A DNA stretch of 64,000 nt from Hydrogenophaga sp. IBVHS1 (GCF_002127265.1 NZ_NFUU01000001.1:806001-870000), one strand, 5' to 3'. Counted from the stretch's first letter, positions 16,041-27,112 are shown. Numbers and translations: made by a program. Notes: generated by a model not told the origin, from the sequence alone.

Positions 16041-17795
16041 ATGCGCCAGAGTCAAGCCAGAGACAAGCGGGCCGGCCAGGTGGTGAGCGCTTACGAGGCC
16101 CTGCATCAAGGCTTTGGCTGGCAGGTGCCCGACCATTTCAACATCGCGCAGGTCTGCATGCGCCGCTGGGCGAGCTCTGCATCCAGTGCAGAAAAAACGG
16201 CGGTGATCGGCTGCGCGCCAGACCGCCCCGACCAGCGCCACAGCTACGCCGACTTGCTGGACCAGGCCAACCGCCTTTCGCAGGCGCTCGCCGCGCTGGG
16301 TGTGCAGCGCGGTGACCGCGTGGCCATCGTGCTGCCGCAGCGCTTCGAAACGGCGGTGGCCTACATGGCGGTGCTGCAGATGGGAGCGGTGGGCATGCCG
16401 CTGTCCCAATTGTTCGGTCCCGACGCGCTCGAATACCGTCTGCACGACAGCGAGGCCGTGGTGGCCATCTGCGACGCCGCTTCCCTGCCCGCGCTGCTCG
16501 GCGTGCGCGAAAACTGCCCGCTGCTGCGTTGCGTGATCGGCATCGATGGCGACGGCACGCCTGAAGGCATGCGCGCCGACCTGGACTGGACCTCGCTGCT
16601 GGCGCAGGAGGGTGGCGAGTTTGAGCCGGTGAACACACTGGCCGAGGAAGCAGCGGTGCTGATCTACACCAGTGGCACCACGGGCAACCCCAAAGGGGCG
16701 CTCATTCCGCACCGCGCGCTCATTGGCAACCTGCCCGGCTTCGTGTGCAGCCAGAACTGGTTCGGTTTCGATCCGTTCAATGCGAAGCTGCCGACGAACG
16801 CGGTGTTCTGGTCGCCGGCCGACTGGGCCTGGACCGGCGGGCTCATGGACGCGCTGCTGCCCACGCTGTATTTCGGCCGCCCCATCGTGGCGTGGAATGG
16901 CCGGTTTGCGCCGCAGACGGCGTTCGAGTTGATGCAGCGCCACGGTGTGACGCACAGCTTTTTGTTTCCTACCGCTCTCAAGGCCATGATGAAGGCGGTG
17001 CCCGACGTGCGTGCGCACTACCGCCTGAAACTGCAGGCGCTCATGAGTGCGGGCGAGGCGGTGGGCGATGCCGTGTTTGCCTACTGCAAGGACCAGCTCG
17101 GCGTGACGGTGAACGAGATGTTCGGCCAGACCGAGATCAACTACATCGTGGGCAACTGCTCGCGGCTGTACCCGGCCAGGCCGGGCAGCATGGGCAAGGC
17201 CTATCCCGGGCATCGCGTGGCGTTGATTGACGACGAAGGTCGGGAGAGCCCGGCGGGTACGCCAGGTGAAGTGGCCGTGCATCGACTTGATCGCCACGGT
17301 CACCCCGACCCGACGTTCTTTCTGGGCTACTGGAAGAACGAAGGCGCGACGCGGGCGAAGTACACCGGCGATCCAGAAAACAGCTGGTGCCGCACGGGCG
17401 ACCTCGCGATTTGCGATGAAGATGGCTATCTCTGGTACCAGGGCCGCGCGGATGACGTGTTCAAGTCCGCGGGTTACCGCATCGGTCCGAGCGAGATCGA
17501 GAACTGCCTCGTGAAGCACCCGGCCGTGGCCAACGCGGCGGTGGTGCCCAAGCCCGATGTCGAGCGCGGTGCGTTGGTGAAGGCTTATGTGGTGCTGGCG
17601 CCTGGGCATGTGGGCGACGAGGCGCTGGTGAAGGCTCTGCAGGCACATGTAAAGGGCATGCTGGCGCCTTACGAATATCCCAAGGAGATCGAGTTCATCG
17701 CTGCTTTGCCCATGACCACCACAGGCAAGGTTCAGCGGCGGATTTTGCGGTTGCAGGAGGAGGCTCGTGCTTCTCTTGGGGTTCTTAAGGCTTGA
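16041..17795 (+). CDS. AMP-dependent acyl-CoA synthetase (acetyl/medium-chain acyl type)
   Basis: A 584-residue ANL-superfamily ligase that activates a carboxylic acid to its CoA thioester via an acyl-adenylate. The P-loop YTSGTTGNPKG is at about residues 209-219, the adenylate motif NEMFGQTE near 360, YQGRADDVFKSAGYRIGP (hinge, A8) near 465, and the catalytic lysine in TTTGKVQRR near 565. The ACS-like C-terminus and overall layout favour a short- or medium-chain fatty acid or aryl substrate; it lacks the N-terminal domain of true acetyl-CoA synthetase (about 650 residues). GGAG sits upstream of the ATG. A palindromic repeat follows the stop. Confidence 0.88.
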   Translation: MRQSQARDKRAGQVVSAYEALHQGFGWQVPDHFNIAQVCMRRWASSASSAEKTAVIGCAPDRPDQRHSYADLLDQANRLSQALAALGVQRGDRVAIVLPQRFETAVAYMAVLQMGAVGMPLSQLFGPDALEYRLHDSEAVVAICDAASLPALLGVRENCPLLRCVIGIDGDGTPEGMRADLDWTSLLAQEGGEFEPVNTLAEEAAVLIYTSGTTGNPKGALIPHRALIGNLPGFVCSQNWFGFDPFNAKLPTNAVFWSPADWAWTGGLMDALLPTLYFGRPIVAWNGRFAPQTAFELMQRHGVTHSFLFPTALKAMMKAVPDVRAHYRLKLQALMSAGEAVGDAVFAYCKDQLGVTVNEMFGQTEINYIVGNCSRLYPARPGSMGKAYPGHRVALIDDEGRESPAGTPGEVAVHRLDRHGHPDPTFFLGYWKNEGATRAKYTGDPENSWCRTGDLAICDEDGYLWYQGRADDVFKSAGYRIGPSEIENCLVKHPAVANAAVVPKPDVERGALVKAYVVLAPGHVGDEALVKALQAHVKGMLAPYEYPKEIEFIAALPMTTTGKVQRRILRLQEEARASLGVLKA

Positions 17796-17804
17796 ACCTC
17801 GCGG

Positions 17805-17904
17805 GCGCATGGGTGTGAGGCGCTCTGTGGAGCGAATGTCCCCCGGCGGCGGGAGGCCGCCTCCTCCTTTATTTCGCTCCACAGAGCGCCTCACACCCAT
17901 GCGC
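17805..17904. repeat. Palindromic intergenic repeat, copy 1 (inverted orientation)
   Basis: A 100-bp element with perfect 32-bp inverted arms (17805-17836 and 17873-17904) around a GC-rich centre that has its own stem (GGCGGC 17845-17850, GCCGCC 17856-17861). Read on the minus strand, its centre has AAAGGAGGAGGCGGC and CGGGGGACATTCGC, the same core as copies 2 and 3. It lies between the convergent acyl-CoA synthetase and LysR genes, a natural place for bidirectional termination. Confidence 0.85.
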
Positions 17905-17951
17905 TGAAGCGGTGTTGGCGCGCAGTCGCTTCGAATGCCAACGAGGGGTTT

Positions 17952-18043
17952 TGTGAAGGGGTCGCTCTGCGCAGCGAAATTAAGGAGGAGAGGCGGCGAA
18001 GCCGACTCGGGGGACATTCGCGGAGCAGAGCGACCCCTTCACA
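17952..18043. repeat. Palindromic intergenic repeat, copy 2
   Basis: A 92-bp element with 19-bp perfect outer arms (17952-17970 and 18025-18043), a bulged continuation (GCGAAAT versus ATTCGC) and the core AAGGAGGAGAGGCGGC with CGGGGGACATTCGC. It lies 47 bp from copy 1 in the same convergent gap, in the opposite orientation. Its outer arm sequence differs from copies 1 and 3. Confidence 0.85.
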
Positions 18044-18070
18044 GAACACCGCTCCAGCCGAAGCAAAAAC

Positions 18071-18991
18071 TCAGGCAGCAGCCCGCCGAGACCGCGACTG
18101 GTCCCGCGCCACCTCGATGAACTCCAGCACCTCCGCGCGCGGTTGCGAACCGCGCCGCCACACCAGCCCCACATCCACCGTCGGCACGGCATCGCGCAAT
18201 GTGCGCACCTCCACATGTTCCGCATCCAGCGTCCAGGGCCGGTACAGAAAATCCGGCAGCACCGCCAGCCCCGCGCCCACGCCCACCAGCGAACGCACCG
18301 CCTCCAGCGACGAAGTTCGCAACACCGTGCGCGGCTTCAGCTGATGACGGGCCCACACGCTGCGCATCAGCAGCTCGATGCGATCGGCCTGCAGCACCAC
18401 CAGATCGTGCTGCACACACTCGGCCAGACCCACCTCCGTTTGAGAGGCCAATGGGTGGTCGGCCGCCATCCACACGCGGTTGGGTGAACGCGTCAGCGTC
18501 TCCGCCACCAGCGCCTGCGGCTCGCCCAGTGCGTTGCTCACCATGATCGCGATGTCGAGCTCGCCATTGATCAGCAGATGTTCCAGGAAGGGTGGCGCGT
18601 CTTCCACCACCTGCAGGTCCACACCCGGGCAGGTGCGCCGGAAACGCGCGAACACCTCCGAGAGGTAGTAGCCCGCCACCAGGCTGGTGACACCGATGGT
18701 GATGGCGCCGGCCAGCGGTGTGGCGCCGGGAGACACACCACGTGTTGCGTCGGCCACGGCGCCGATCACGCGCAGGGCCTTCACCTGGAAGCGATGCCCT
18801 TCGGGCGTGAGCCGCATGCCCTTGGGGCTGCGCTCGAACAGCACCAGCCCGAGCTCGTCTTCCAGTTCCAGCACGCTTTTGGTGATGGCCGATTGCGCGA
18901 TGTTGAGCATGCGCGAGGCAGCGGCCACCGAGTCCGATTCGGCCACGGCCAGGAAGTAGCGGAACTGCTTGAGCGTGATGTGGCGATTCAT
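18071..18991 (-). CDS. LysR-family transcriptional regulator
   Basis: A 306-residue LysR-type regulator. The N-terminal winged helix-turn-helix (LKQFRYFLAVAESDSVAAASRMLNIAQSAITKSVLELE, about residues 6-44) is followed by a periplasmic-binding-protein-like effector domain to the end. ATG 18991 (MNRHITLKQ) was chosen over a GTG at 19003 because LysR proteins normally begin a few residues before the helix. It is divergent from the polyamine-type ABC operon at 19199, so it probably controls that operon and itself. Effector unknown; a polyamine or its breakdown product is a reasonable guess. Confidence 0.92.
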   Translation of the reverse strand: MNRHITLKQFRYFLAVAESDSVAAASRMLNIAQSAITKSVLELEDELGLVLFERSPKGMRLTPEGHRFQVKALRVIGAVADATRGVSPGATPLAGAITIGVTSLVAGYYLSEVFARFRRTCPGVDLQVVEDAPPFLEHLLINGELDIAIMVSNALGEPQALVAETLTRSPNRVWMAADHPLASQTEVGLAECVQHDLVVLQADRIELLMRSVWARHQLKPRTVLRTSSLEAVRSLVGVGAGLAVLPDFLYRPWTLDAEHVEVRTLRDAVPTVDVGLVWRRGSQPRAEVLEFIEVARDQSRSRRAAA

Positions 18992-19056
18992 GCTGGTGCG
19001 CACCGCCGCAGAACATCGCCCTGTTGCGGTGCAAAAAAGATATGGGTAAACCCTTG

Positions 19057-19073
19057 ATCTCTATTTTCGAGAT
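19057..19073. promoter_or_regulatory. Candidate LysR-type operator
   Basis: ATCTC-N7-GAGAT (19057-19061 and 19069-19073) is an AT-rich dyad in the 207-bp divergent gap between the LysR gene and the ABC operon. Its size and position suit a LysR regulator site, but the T-N11-A consensus is only approximate. Confidence 0.45.
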
Positions 19074-19198
19074 AGCTTACCGCAGCAATATTGAATTTTG
19101 AAAGCGGATCGCCGCTTCCTACGATGCGCTGCTGTCGGCCCGCCGGGCGGTGGGCTGTGTTTGTTGAAACCGTTCTCAACCTGGAAGGTGATCGACCC

Positions 19199-20386
<1,188 letters not shown>

Positions 20387-20390
20387 TCAC

Positions 20391-21410
20391 ATGACGGTTG
20401 CTGTCACGCTGGAGGGAGTGTCCTGCGTGTTCGGCAGCGGCGCACAGACCGTGCGCGCTGTCGATCATGTGGACCTGACGATTGAAGGAGGGGAGTTCTT
20501 CACCTTGCTCGGGCCCTCGGGTTCGGGCAAGACGACCTGCCTGCGGATGATCGGGGGCTTCACGCTGCCCACCTCGGGGCGCATCCTGATCGGGGGCCAG
20601 GATGTGTCGCACCTGCCGCCCTACGCGCGGCCGGTGAACACGGTCTTTCAGGACTACGCGCTGTTCCCGCACATGAACATCCGCGACAACGTGGCCTACG
20701 GCCTGATGGTGCAAGGCGTGGAGAAAGCGCAGCGCCATGCGCGCGCGGAGCAGATGCTGGATTTGGTGCGGCTCTCGGGTGTGGGCACGCGCCGGCCGGG
20801 GCAGCTTTCAGGCGGGCAACGACAGCGCGTGGCGCTGGCGCGCGCACTGATCAACCAGCCGCAGGTGCTGCTGCTCGATGAACCGCTGGGCGCACTCGAT
20901 CTGAAGCTGCGCGAGCAGATGCAGACCGAGCTGAAAGCCTTGCAACGGCAACTCGGCATCACCTTTCTCTTCATCACGCACGACCAGCATGAAGCTCTTT
21001 CCATGAGCGACCGCATCGGCGTGTTCAACAACGGCCGGCTGGAGCAGGTGGGTGCACCGCAGGCCATCTACAACAAGCCTGCCACGCGCTTTGTCGCCGA
21101 GTTTGTGGGCGCGGCCAATGTGTTCGATGGCGCGCGGGCGCACGAGATTGCCGGCGTGGACAGCGTCATGCTGCGGCCCGAGCGCATTCGCATCGGTGCA
21201 GCGCCGCAGGCTCGCATCAGTGGTGCAGTGATAGACGCGCAGTACTTCGGCTCGTTCTCGCGTGTTCGGGTGGACTGGTCGGGCGAAGCGGTGGCGGTGG
21301 ACCTCAATCCCGAGTTGCACCCGGTGCTGCCCATGGCCGGCGACACCGTGCACCTGCACTGGCAGGCCGATGCGGTGCACACGCTGGCTGGACCCGGGGC
21401 GCCTGCATGA
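20391..21410 (+). CDS. ABC transporter ATP-binding protein, polyamine type (PotA/PotG-like)
   Basis: A 339-residue ATPase. Walker A GPSGSGKTT is at about residues 42-50, the ABC signature LSGGQRQRVALARAL near 139, Walker B VLLLDEPLGALD near 159 and the switch histidine in LFITHDQHEALSMSD. The C-terminal ~100 residues form the TOBE domain seen in PotA and PotG. It starts 5 bp after the binding-protein gene and its stop overlaps the first permease start by 4 bases (ATGA). Confidence 0.93.
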   Translation: MTVAVTLEGVSCVFGSGAQTVRAVDHVDLTIEGGEFFTLLGPSGSGKTTCLRMIGGFTLPTSGRILIGGQDVSHLPPYARPVNTVFQDYALFPHMNIRDNVAYGLMVQGVEKAQRHARAEQMLDLVRLSGVGTRRPGQLSGGQRQRVALARALINQPQVLLLDEPLGALDLKLREQMQTELKALQRQLGITFLFITHDQHEALSMSDRIGVFNNGRLEQVGAPQAIYNKPATRFVAEFVGAANVFDGARAHEIAGVDSVMLRPERIRIGAAPQARISGAVIDAQYFGSFSRVRVDWSGEAVAVDLNPELHPVLPMAGDTVHLHWQADAVHTLAGPGAPA

Positions 21411-22360
21411 ACCTGGTCATGCCCGCGCCAGCGCCCGTGCCCCGCGCGGGGCTCCTGCGCAAGCTCTCTGATCTGCTCTACACGCGCCGGGGTCTGCTGC
21501 TGGCTGCGCTGCTCGGGCCGCCGTTGCTGTGGTTCGGCGTGATCTACCTGGGATCGTTGTTCGCGCTGCTGGCCAACAGTTTCTTCACGCTCGATGAGTT
21601 CTCGGGTGTGGTGGATCGTTCAAAACTTTCGCTGAATAACTTCCGCGAGCTGACCGACCCCGCCAATGTCGATGTGGTGCTGCGCACGGTGGGCATGGCC
21701 ATCAGCGTCACGCTGGCCTGCGGGGTCATTGCATTTCCCATCGCTTACTACATGGCGCGCTATGCGCGCGGCTCGCAGAAGGCCCTGCTCTACATCGCGG
21801 TCATGCTGCCGCTGTGGTCGAGCTACCTGGTGCGGCTTTATGCGTGGAAGCTGCTGCTGGCCAAGGAAGGCGCCATTTCCTGGGTGCTGGCCGAGGTGCA
21901 CATGACCTGGCTGCTCGACGCGCTGCTGTCCACACCCGGTATCGGCGGCAACTCGCTCTCGTTCTCGCGGCTGGGCACCTTCATCGTCTTCGTCTACATG
22001 TGGCTGCCGTTCATGATCCTGCCGATCCAGGCCGCGATCGAGCGCATTCCCGGTTCGCTGCTCGAAGCCTCCAGCGATCTTGGCGCGCGCGCCGGCACCA
22101 CGTTCTGGAAAGTGATCTTTCCGCTCGCCATGCCGGGCATTGCCGCCGGTTCCATCTTCACTTTCTCGCTCACGCTGGGCGACTACATCATTCCGCAGGT
22201 GATCGGAGACTCCACGCTGTTCATCGGGCAAGTGGTCTACCGCCAGCAAGGGGTGGCCGGCAACGTGCCGTTCGCTGCGGCGTTCTCGCTTGTGCCCATC
22301 GTGGTGATCGGCATCTATTTATGGATCGCCAAACGGCTGGGGGCCTTCGATGCGCTCTGA
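21407..22360 (+). CDS. ABC transporter permease 1, polyamine type (PotB/PotH-like)
   Basis: A 317-residue inner-membrane permease with about six transmembrane helices. The cytoplasmic EAA loop reads [28 protein letters not shown] (about residues 220-247), which contacts the ATPase. An extended first periplasmic loop ([22 protein letters not shown]) is usual for PotB/PotH. It overlaps the ATPase gene by 4 bases and the next permease gene by 11 bases, so translation is coupled. Confidence 0.92.
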   Translation: MNLVMPAPAPVPRAGLLRKLSDLLYTRRGLLLAALLGPPLLWFGVIYLGSLFALLANSFFTLDEFSGVVDRSKLSLNNFRELTDPANVDVVLRTVGMAISVTLACGVIAFPIAYYMARYARGSQKALLYIAVMLPLWSSYLVRLYAWKLLLAKEGAISWVLAEVHMTWLLDALLSTPGIGGNSLSFSRLGTFIVFVYMWLPFMILPIQAAIERIPGSLLEASSDLGARAGTTFWKVIFPLAMPGIAAGSIFTFSLTLGDYIIPQVIGDSTLFIGQVVYRQQGVAGNVPFAAAFSLVPIVVIGIYLWIAKRLGAFDAL

Positions 22361-23156
22361 CCCCAACCGCGCCGGCTGGGGCTTGAAGGTCGCCACCTGG
22401 GCGGGCGTGTTGTTCCTGCACATTCCGCTTGCGCTGATCATCCTGTACGCCTTCAGCGCGGAGGACAAAAGCTATGTGTTCCCGCCACCGGCGCTCACGA
22501 CGCAATGGTTCGCCGCTGCATGGGAGCGCGAAGATGTGTGGGCCGCCATCGGCCTGTCGTTCAGGGTGGCGCTGGTCTCGACCGCCCTCGCCATGGTGCT
22601 GGGCACACTGGCTGCGGCAGGGCTCGCGCGCACCCGCTTCTTCGGCCGCGATGCGATCTCGCTGCTGCTCATCCTGCCGATTGCATTGCCCGGCATCGTC
22701 ACCGGCATCGCGCTGCGCACCGCGTACCACACCGCCGAGATCCCGTTCAGTTTCTGGACCATCGTGGTGGGCCACGCCACCTTCTGCGTGGTGGTGGTCT
22801 ACAACAACGCGGTGGCACGGCTGCGGCGCACCAGCCCTTCGCTGATCGAGGCCTCCATGGACCTGGGTGCCGACAGCTTCCAGACCATCCGCTACGTGAT
22901 TCTTCCGCAGCTGGGTTCTGCCTTGCTCGCCGGTGGCCTGCTGGCGTTTGCGCTGAGTTTCGACGAGGTCATCGTGACCACCTTCACCGCTGGCCAGCAG
23001 ACCACGCTGCCGATCTGGATGCTGCAGGAACTCATTCGCCCGCGCCAGCGGCCGGTGACCAACGTGGTGGCCGTGGTCATCATCGCGCTCACCTTCGTGC
23101 CCATCCTCGCGGCGTACTACCTCACGCGCGCCGACGAACAACCGGGTTCACGCTGA
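22350..23156 (+). CDS. ABC transporter permease 2, polyamine type (PotC/PotI-like)
   Basis: A 268-residue inner-membrane permease with about six helices. The EAA loop is [51 protein letters not shown] after the first helix, and the [12 protein letters not shown] segment, are typical of PotC/PotI. It completes the importer with the upstream permease and ATPase. The aldehyde dehydrogenase gene follows 31 bp later. Confidence 0.92.
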   Translation: MRSDPNRAGWGLKVATWAGVLFLHIPLALIILYAFSAEDKSYVFPPPALTTQWFAAAWEREDVWAAIGLSFRVALVSTALAMVLGTLAAAGLARTRFFGRDAISLLLILPIALPGIVTGIALRTAYHTAEIPFSFWTIVVGHATFCVVVVYNNAVARLRRTSPSLIEASMDLGADSFQTIRYVILPQLGSALLAGGLLAFALSFDEVIVTTFTAGQQTTLPIWMLQELIRPRQRPVTNVVAVVIIALTFVPILAAYYLTRADEQPGSR

Positions 23157-23187
23157 ACCCGAACCCTTTCACCCAACGGAGACCACC

Positions 23188-24645
23188 ATGGGAAAGACCC
23201 CCGACTTCCAGGCCCCGGCCCTGCACACCGAGTTGTTCATCGACGGCCAGTTCGTGGCTGGTGAGGGCGAGGCCGAGCGCGTGCTCAACCCGGCCACGGG
23301 CGAAGTGATCGTGCAGGTGCCCGAGGCCTCCTTCGAGCAGATCCACAAGGCCGTGCTCGGCGCCAGCCGGGCGTTCGACAGCTGGAGCGAGACCACGCCA
23401 ATGGAGCGATCGCGCCTGCTGCTGAAAGTGGCCGATGCGATTGAGCAGCGCGCCGAGCAGTTTGCGCGCCTCGAATCGCTCAACTGTGGCAAGCCGTATG
23501 CGCGCGCACTGGAAGACGAGATTCCTGCCATCGTCGACTGCTTCCGCTTTTTTGCCGGTGCGGCCCGCTGCATGACGGGCTCCGTGGCGGGCGAGTACTT
23601 GGCCGGCCACACCAGCATGATCCGGCGCGACCCGGTGGGCGTGGTGGGGTCGATCGCTCCCTGGAACTACCCGCTCATGATGGCCGCCTGGAAATGTGCG
23701 CCGGCTCTGGCGGCTGGCAACACCGTGGTGCTCAAGCCGAGCGAGCAGACGCCATTGACCACGCTGTTGCTGGCCCGTGTGGTGGCCGACATTCTGCCCA
23801 AGGGTGTGTTCAATGTGGTGTGCGGCCGAGGTCCGAGCGTGGGCCAGCCGCTGGTGGAGCATCCCCTGGTGCGCATGGTCTCGCTCACCGGCGATGTGTC
23901 GACCGGCCGCAAGATTCTGCAGACCGCCACCGGCACCTTGAAACGAACGCACCTGGAGCTGGGCGGCAAGGCGCCGGTGCTGGTGTTCGACGACGCCGAC
24001 ATCGACGCCGTGGTGGATGGCATCCGCACCTTCGGCTACTACAACGCGGGGCAGGATTGCACAGCGGCTTGCCGTCTGTACGCAGGCGCCAAGGTGTACG
24101 ACCGGCTGGTGGCCGACCTCAGCAGCGCGGTAAAGACCATTCAGATGGGCACGCAGGACGAGGCTGGCGTGGAGTTGGGTCCACTCATCAGCGACCGCCA
24201 GCGCGACCGCGTGGCCAGCTTCGTGGAACGCGCCCAGATGGTCGGGCACATGGAGGTGACCGCGGGGGGAAAAATGCGCGCGGGGAGCGGCTTCTTCTAC
24301 GAGCCCACGGTGATTGCCGGTGCCCGGCAGGACGACGAGATCGTGCGCCGAGAGGTGTTTGGCCCGGTGGTGTCCGTGACCCGCTTCACCGATCCAGAGG
24401 AAGCGGTGACCTGGGCCAACGATTCGGAATATGGGCTGGCGTCATCGGTGTGGACGCAGGATGTTTCTCGTGCGTTCAAGGTGGCTCGCAAGCTGCAGTA
24501 CGGCTGCACCTGGATCAACACGCATTTCATGCTGGTCAATGAAATGCCCCACGGTGGCATGAAGGCTAGCGGCTACGGCAAGGACATGTCGATGTACGCG
24601 CTGGAGGACTACACGGTTGCTCGGCATGTGATGGCCAGGCTGTAA
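23188..24645 (+). CDS. Aminobutyraldehyde-type aldehyde dehydrogenase
   Basis: A 485-residue NAD(P)-dependent aldehyde dehydrogenase. The general base glutamate is in [12 protein letters not shown] (about residue 256) and the catalytic cysteine in [13 protein letters not shown] (about 291). The sequence resembles gamma-aminobutyraldehyde dehydrogenases (PatD/Prr), which oxidise 4-aminobutanal from putrescine to 4-aminobutyrate. Position as last gene of a polyamine-type importer operon supports that substrate, but no putrescine transaminase is in the window. CGGAG precedes the ATG; a strong terminator follows the stop. Confidence 0.88.
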   Translation: MGKTPDFQAPALHTELFIDGQFVAGEGEAERVLNPATGEVIVQVPEASFEQIHKAVLGASRAFDSWSETTPMERSRLLLKVADAIEQRAEQFARLESLNCGKPYARALEDEIPAIVDCFRFFAGAARCMTGSVAGEYLAGHTSMIRRDPVGVVGSIAPWNYPLMMAAWKCAPALAAGNTVVLKPSEQTPLTTLLLARVVADILPKGVFNVVCGRGPSVGQPLVEHPLVRMVSLTGDVSTGRKILQTATGTLKRTHLELGGKAPVLVFDDADIDAVVDGIRTFGYYNAGQDCTAACRLYAGAKVYDRLVADLSSAVKTIQMGTQDEAGVELGPLISDRQRDRVASFVERAQMVGHMEVTAGGKMRAGSGFFYEPTVIAGARQDDEIVRREVFGPVVSVTRFTDPEEAVTWANDSEYGLASSVWTQDVSRAFKVARKLQYGCTWINTHFMLVNEMPHGGMKASGYGKDMSMYALEDYTVARHVMARL

Positions 24646-24647
24646 AG

Positions 24648-24676
24648 AAAAAACCCGGCAGTTGCCGGGTTTTTTC
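24648..24676. terminator. Rho-independent terminator of the polyamine operon
   Basis: An A-run plus ACCCGGCA pairs with TGCCGGGT plus a T-run (24662-24675). The symmetric A/T flanks mean it can terminate both the dehydrogenase gene (plus) and the convergent OmpA-like gene (minus). Confidence 0.92.
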
Positions 24677-24693
24677 GATGAGCCGTGGAGGGA

Positions 24694-25377
24694 TCAACGC
24701 GCTGCGGTCTGCGCCGGCTCGGCCACGTAGATTTCAACGCGGCGGTTGGCGGCGCGGCCTTGTGCGGTGCCGTTGTCGGCGATGGGTTCGCGTGAACCGC
24801 GGCCATCGGTGCTGAAGCGCGCGGGGGACACACCGCGCGAGACGATGAAGTCGCGCGTGGCGTTGGCGCGGTCGAACGACAGCGGGTTGTTCACGGCGTC
24901 GCTGCCGGTGTTGTCGGTGTGACCAATGATGGCCACCGTGGTTGCCTGGTTGCTTTGCAGCGTGGTGGCGAACTGGCCGAGCACCCGTGCGAGCGTGGGA
25001 TTGACGGCCGAGCGGCCGGTGGCGAAGCCGGCGTCTGCGGGCACGTCGAGCTTCAGGCGGTTGTCGGCGGTCTGGCTCACGCCGATGCCGGTACCCTGGG
25101 TGGCCTGCTCCATGGCTTTCTTCTGTTCCTGCATGCGGGTGGACCAGATGTAGCCACCCAGTGCGCCCGCGCCAGCACCGATGACAGCGCCTTGCGTGGC
25201 GCCCTTGGAGCCGCCCGTGAGGCCGCCCAGAATGGCGCCGCCGAGCGCACCGATGCCGGCACCTTTGGCCGAGTCGCTCTGGGTTTCGCTCATGTTGGCG
25301 CAACCGGCCAACGCCATGGCGCCCACCAGGGTGGTCACGGTCAAGCCGCGTGTGATTCGGGAGGTGATCGAGTTCAT
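24694..25377 (-). CDS. OmpA-family lipoprotein (YiaD-like)
   Basis: A 227-residue outer-membrane lipoprotein. The signal peptide ends in the lipobox AGC (LVGAMALAGC), giving an N-terminal lipid-modified cysteine near residue 26. A glycine-rich segment (GAGIGALGGAILGGLTGGSKGATQGAVIG) with a glycine-zipper pattern follows, then a C-terminal OmpA/MotB peptidoglycan-binding domain (IIGHTDNTGSDAVNNPLSFDRANATRDF and NRRVEIYV). Such proteins tether the outer membrane to peptidoglycan. ATG 25377 was preferred over 25392 because it gives the compact lipoprotein signal. Confidence 0.9.
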   Translation of the reverse strand: MNSITSRITRGLTVTTLVGAMALAGCANMSETQSDSAKGAGIGALGGAILGGLTGGSKGATQGAVIGAGAGALGGYIWSTRMQEQKKAMEQATQGTGIGVSQTADNRLKLDVPADAGFATGRSAVNPTLARVLGQFATTLQSNQATTVAIIGHTDNTGSDAVNNPLSFDRANATRDFIVSRGVSPARFSTDGRGSREPIADNGTAQGRAANRRVEIYVAEPAQTAAR

Positions 25378-25515
25378 GGGTTTTAGCTCCACTGCGTTTT
25401 GGATAAGGTCAACGGGATTGTTGAGAATGCCGACCCGGGGGGCCGAGGCACTCTAAACTTATACGCCTCCTGCTGCAAATGACAGTAGGAGCTGTCCGAC
25501 TTTACAAAGATTTGC

Positions 25516-26568
25516 ATGAAAACCATTCCACTCGGCGCCAGCAACTTGAAGGTTTCGCCCATCTGCATGGGCACCATGACTTTTGGCCAGCAGGTCGATG
25601 AGGCCACCGCCCACCGCATCATGGACCGTGCCCTGGAGCGCGGCCTGAATTTCCTGGACACGGCCGAGATGTATTCGGTGCCGGCGCGCGCAGAAACTTA
25701 TGGAGCCACCGAAACCATTCTGGGCACCTGGTTTGCGCGCAACCCGGGTCTGCGCCAGAAGGTGGTGCTGGCTTCCAAGGTGGCGGGCCCGTCGCGCGGC
25801 ATGCCCTGGGTTCGCGGCGAGGTGGCGGGTGTGACCAAAGCCGAGGTGATCCAGGCGTGTGAGAACAGCCTGCGCCGCCTGCAGACCGACACCATCGACC
25901 TCTATCAGATCCACTGGCCCGCGCGCAACGTGCCGGTGTTCGGCGCAACGGCGTTTGATCCGGCGAAAGACCGGCCGTGCGCGTCGATTCAGGAACAGCT
26001 GGAGGCCATGGCCGAGCTGGTGCAAGCCGGCAAGGTGCGCGAGGTGGGTTTGTCCAACGAGTCGCCCTACGGCGTGCACGAATTCGTGCGCGTGGCCGAG
26101 CAGCATGGCCTGCCGCGCGTGGCCACGGTGCAGAACCCCTACTGCCTGGTGAATCGCAGCTACGAGAACGGTCTCGACGAAACCTGCTACCGCCTGGGCG
26201 TGTCACTGCTGGCGTATTCCCCGCTGGGCTTTGGCCTCCTGAGTGGCAAGTACGACGATACCGGCCTGGTGGGTGAGGCGGGGCGCCTGGCGCTGTTTGA
26301 ATCCATGCGCAAGCAGCGCTGGGGCCGCCCCGAGTCGCTGGAGGTATCGCGCCGCTACAACGCGCTGGCGCGCTCGCACGGACTCACGCCCACGCAAATG
26401 GCACTGGCTTTCTGCTACACCAACTGGCGCGTGGCCAGCACCATCATCGGCGTGACCACGCGGGCCCAACTCGACGAATGCCTGGACGCGTGGGAGACGA
26501 AGCTGTCGCCCGAACTGCTCGCTGAAATCGACAAGATCCGGTTCGAGCACCGCGACCCTGCTCAGTGA
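25516..26568 (+). CDS. NADP(H)-dependent aldo/keto reductase (Tas-like)
   Basis: A 350-residue aldo/keto reductase of the Tas type. The catalytic set is visible as LDTAEMY (Asp48, Tyr53), the lysine in VVLASKVAG (about 87) and the histidine in DLYQIHWP (about 134). The TIM barrel ends with the C-terminal TIIGVTTRAQLDECLDAW cofactor-binding segment. It reduces aldehydes or ketones with NADPH; the physiological substrate is unknown. Its stop overlaps the GTG start of ybaK by 4 bases. Confidence 0.9.
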   Translation: MKTIPLGASNLKVSPICMGTMTFGQQVDEATAHRIMDRALERGLNFLDTAEMYSVPARAETYGATETILGTWFARNPGLRQKVVLASKVAGPSRGMPWVRGEVAGVTKAEVIQACENSLRRLQTDTIDLYQIHWPARNVPVFGATAFDPAKDRPCASIQEQLEAMAELVQAGKVREVGLSNESPYGVHEFVRVAEQHGLPRVATVQNPYCLVNRSYENGLDETCYRLGVSLLAYSPLGFGLLSGKYDDTGLVGEAGRLALFESMRKQRWGRPESLEVSRRYNALARSHGLTPTQMALAFCYTNWRVASTIIGVTTRAQLDECLDAWETKLSPELLAEIDKIRFEHRDPAQ

Positions 26569-27068
26569 GCGGACGCTTGGCAAAGAAGTCGCACGTCAGT
26601 GAAACGCCGGCCACCGCCTGGCTCAAGGCGCAGGGCGTCGCCTTCACCGAGCATCCCTACGAGTACCTGGAGCACGGTGGGGCGCAGCACAGCGCGCAGG
26701 TGCTGGGCCTGGACCCGTTCTCGGTGGTGAAGACATTGATCATGCAGGACGAAGCCGCCAAGCCGCTCGCGGTGCTCATGCACGGCAACCGCACCGTCTC
26801 CACCAAGAACCTCTCAAGGCAGATCGGCGCGAAATCGGTCGAGCCCTGCAAGCCCGAAGTGGCCAACCGGCACAGCGGTTTTCTGGTGGGCGGTACCTCG
26901 CCCTTCGGCCTGAAGCGCACCATGCCGGTGTATGTGGAAGCGACCGTGCTCACGCTGCCGCGCATCTGGATCAATGGTGGGCGACGGGGCTATCTGGTGG
27001 GCATCGATCCCGCCGTGCTGAACGGCCCTCTGGGCGCGAAGCCGGTGAACTGCGCGCTGGCAGAATAG
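26565..27068 (+). CDS. ybaK: Cys-tRNA(Pro)/Cys-tRNA(Cys) deacylase
   Basis: A 167-residue protein of the YbaK/EbsC family, related to the ProRS editing domain. It hydrolyses Cys-tRNA(Pro), a product of ProRS mischarging. Family segments seen are ETPATAWLKAQGVAFTEHPYEY, GLDPFSVVKTLIM, KNLSRQIGAKSVEPCKPEVANR and the GGTSPFGLKRTMPVYVE loop. The GTG start overlaps the preceding stop (GTGA). No frame break; length is normal. Confidence 0.92.
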   Translation: MSGRLAKKSHVSETPATAWLKAQGVAFTEHPYEYLEHGGAQHSAQVLGLDPFSVVKTLIMQDEAAKPLAVLMHGNRTVSTKNLSRQIGAKSVEPCKPEVANRHSGFLVGGTSPFGLKRTMPVYVEATVLTLPRIWINGGRRGYLVGIDPAVLNGPLGAKPVNCALAE

Positions 27069-27112
27069 CCAGGCAGACTGCGCCCCGCGACAACAAGAAC
27101 GAGGAGACCCTT

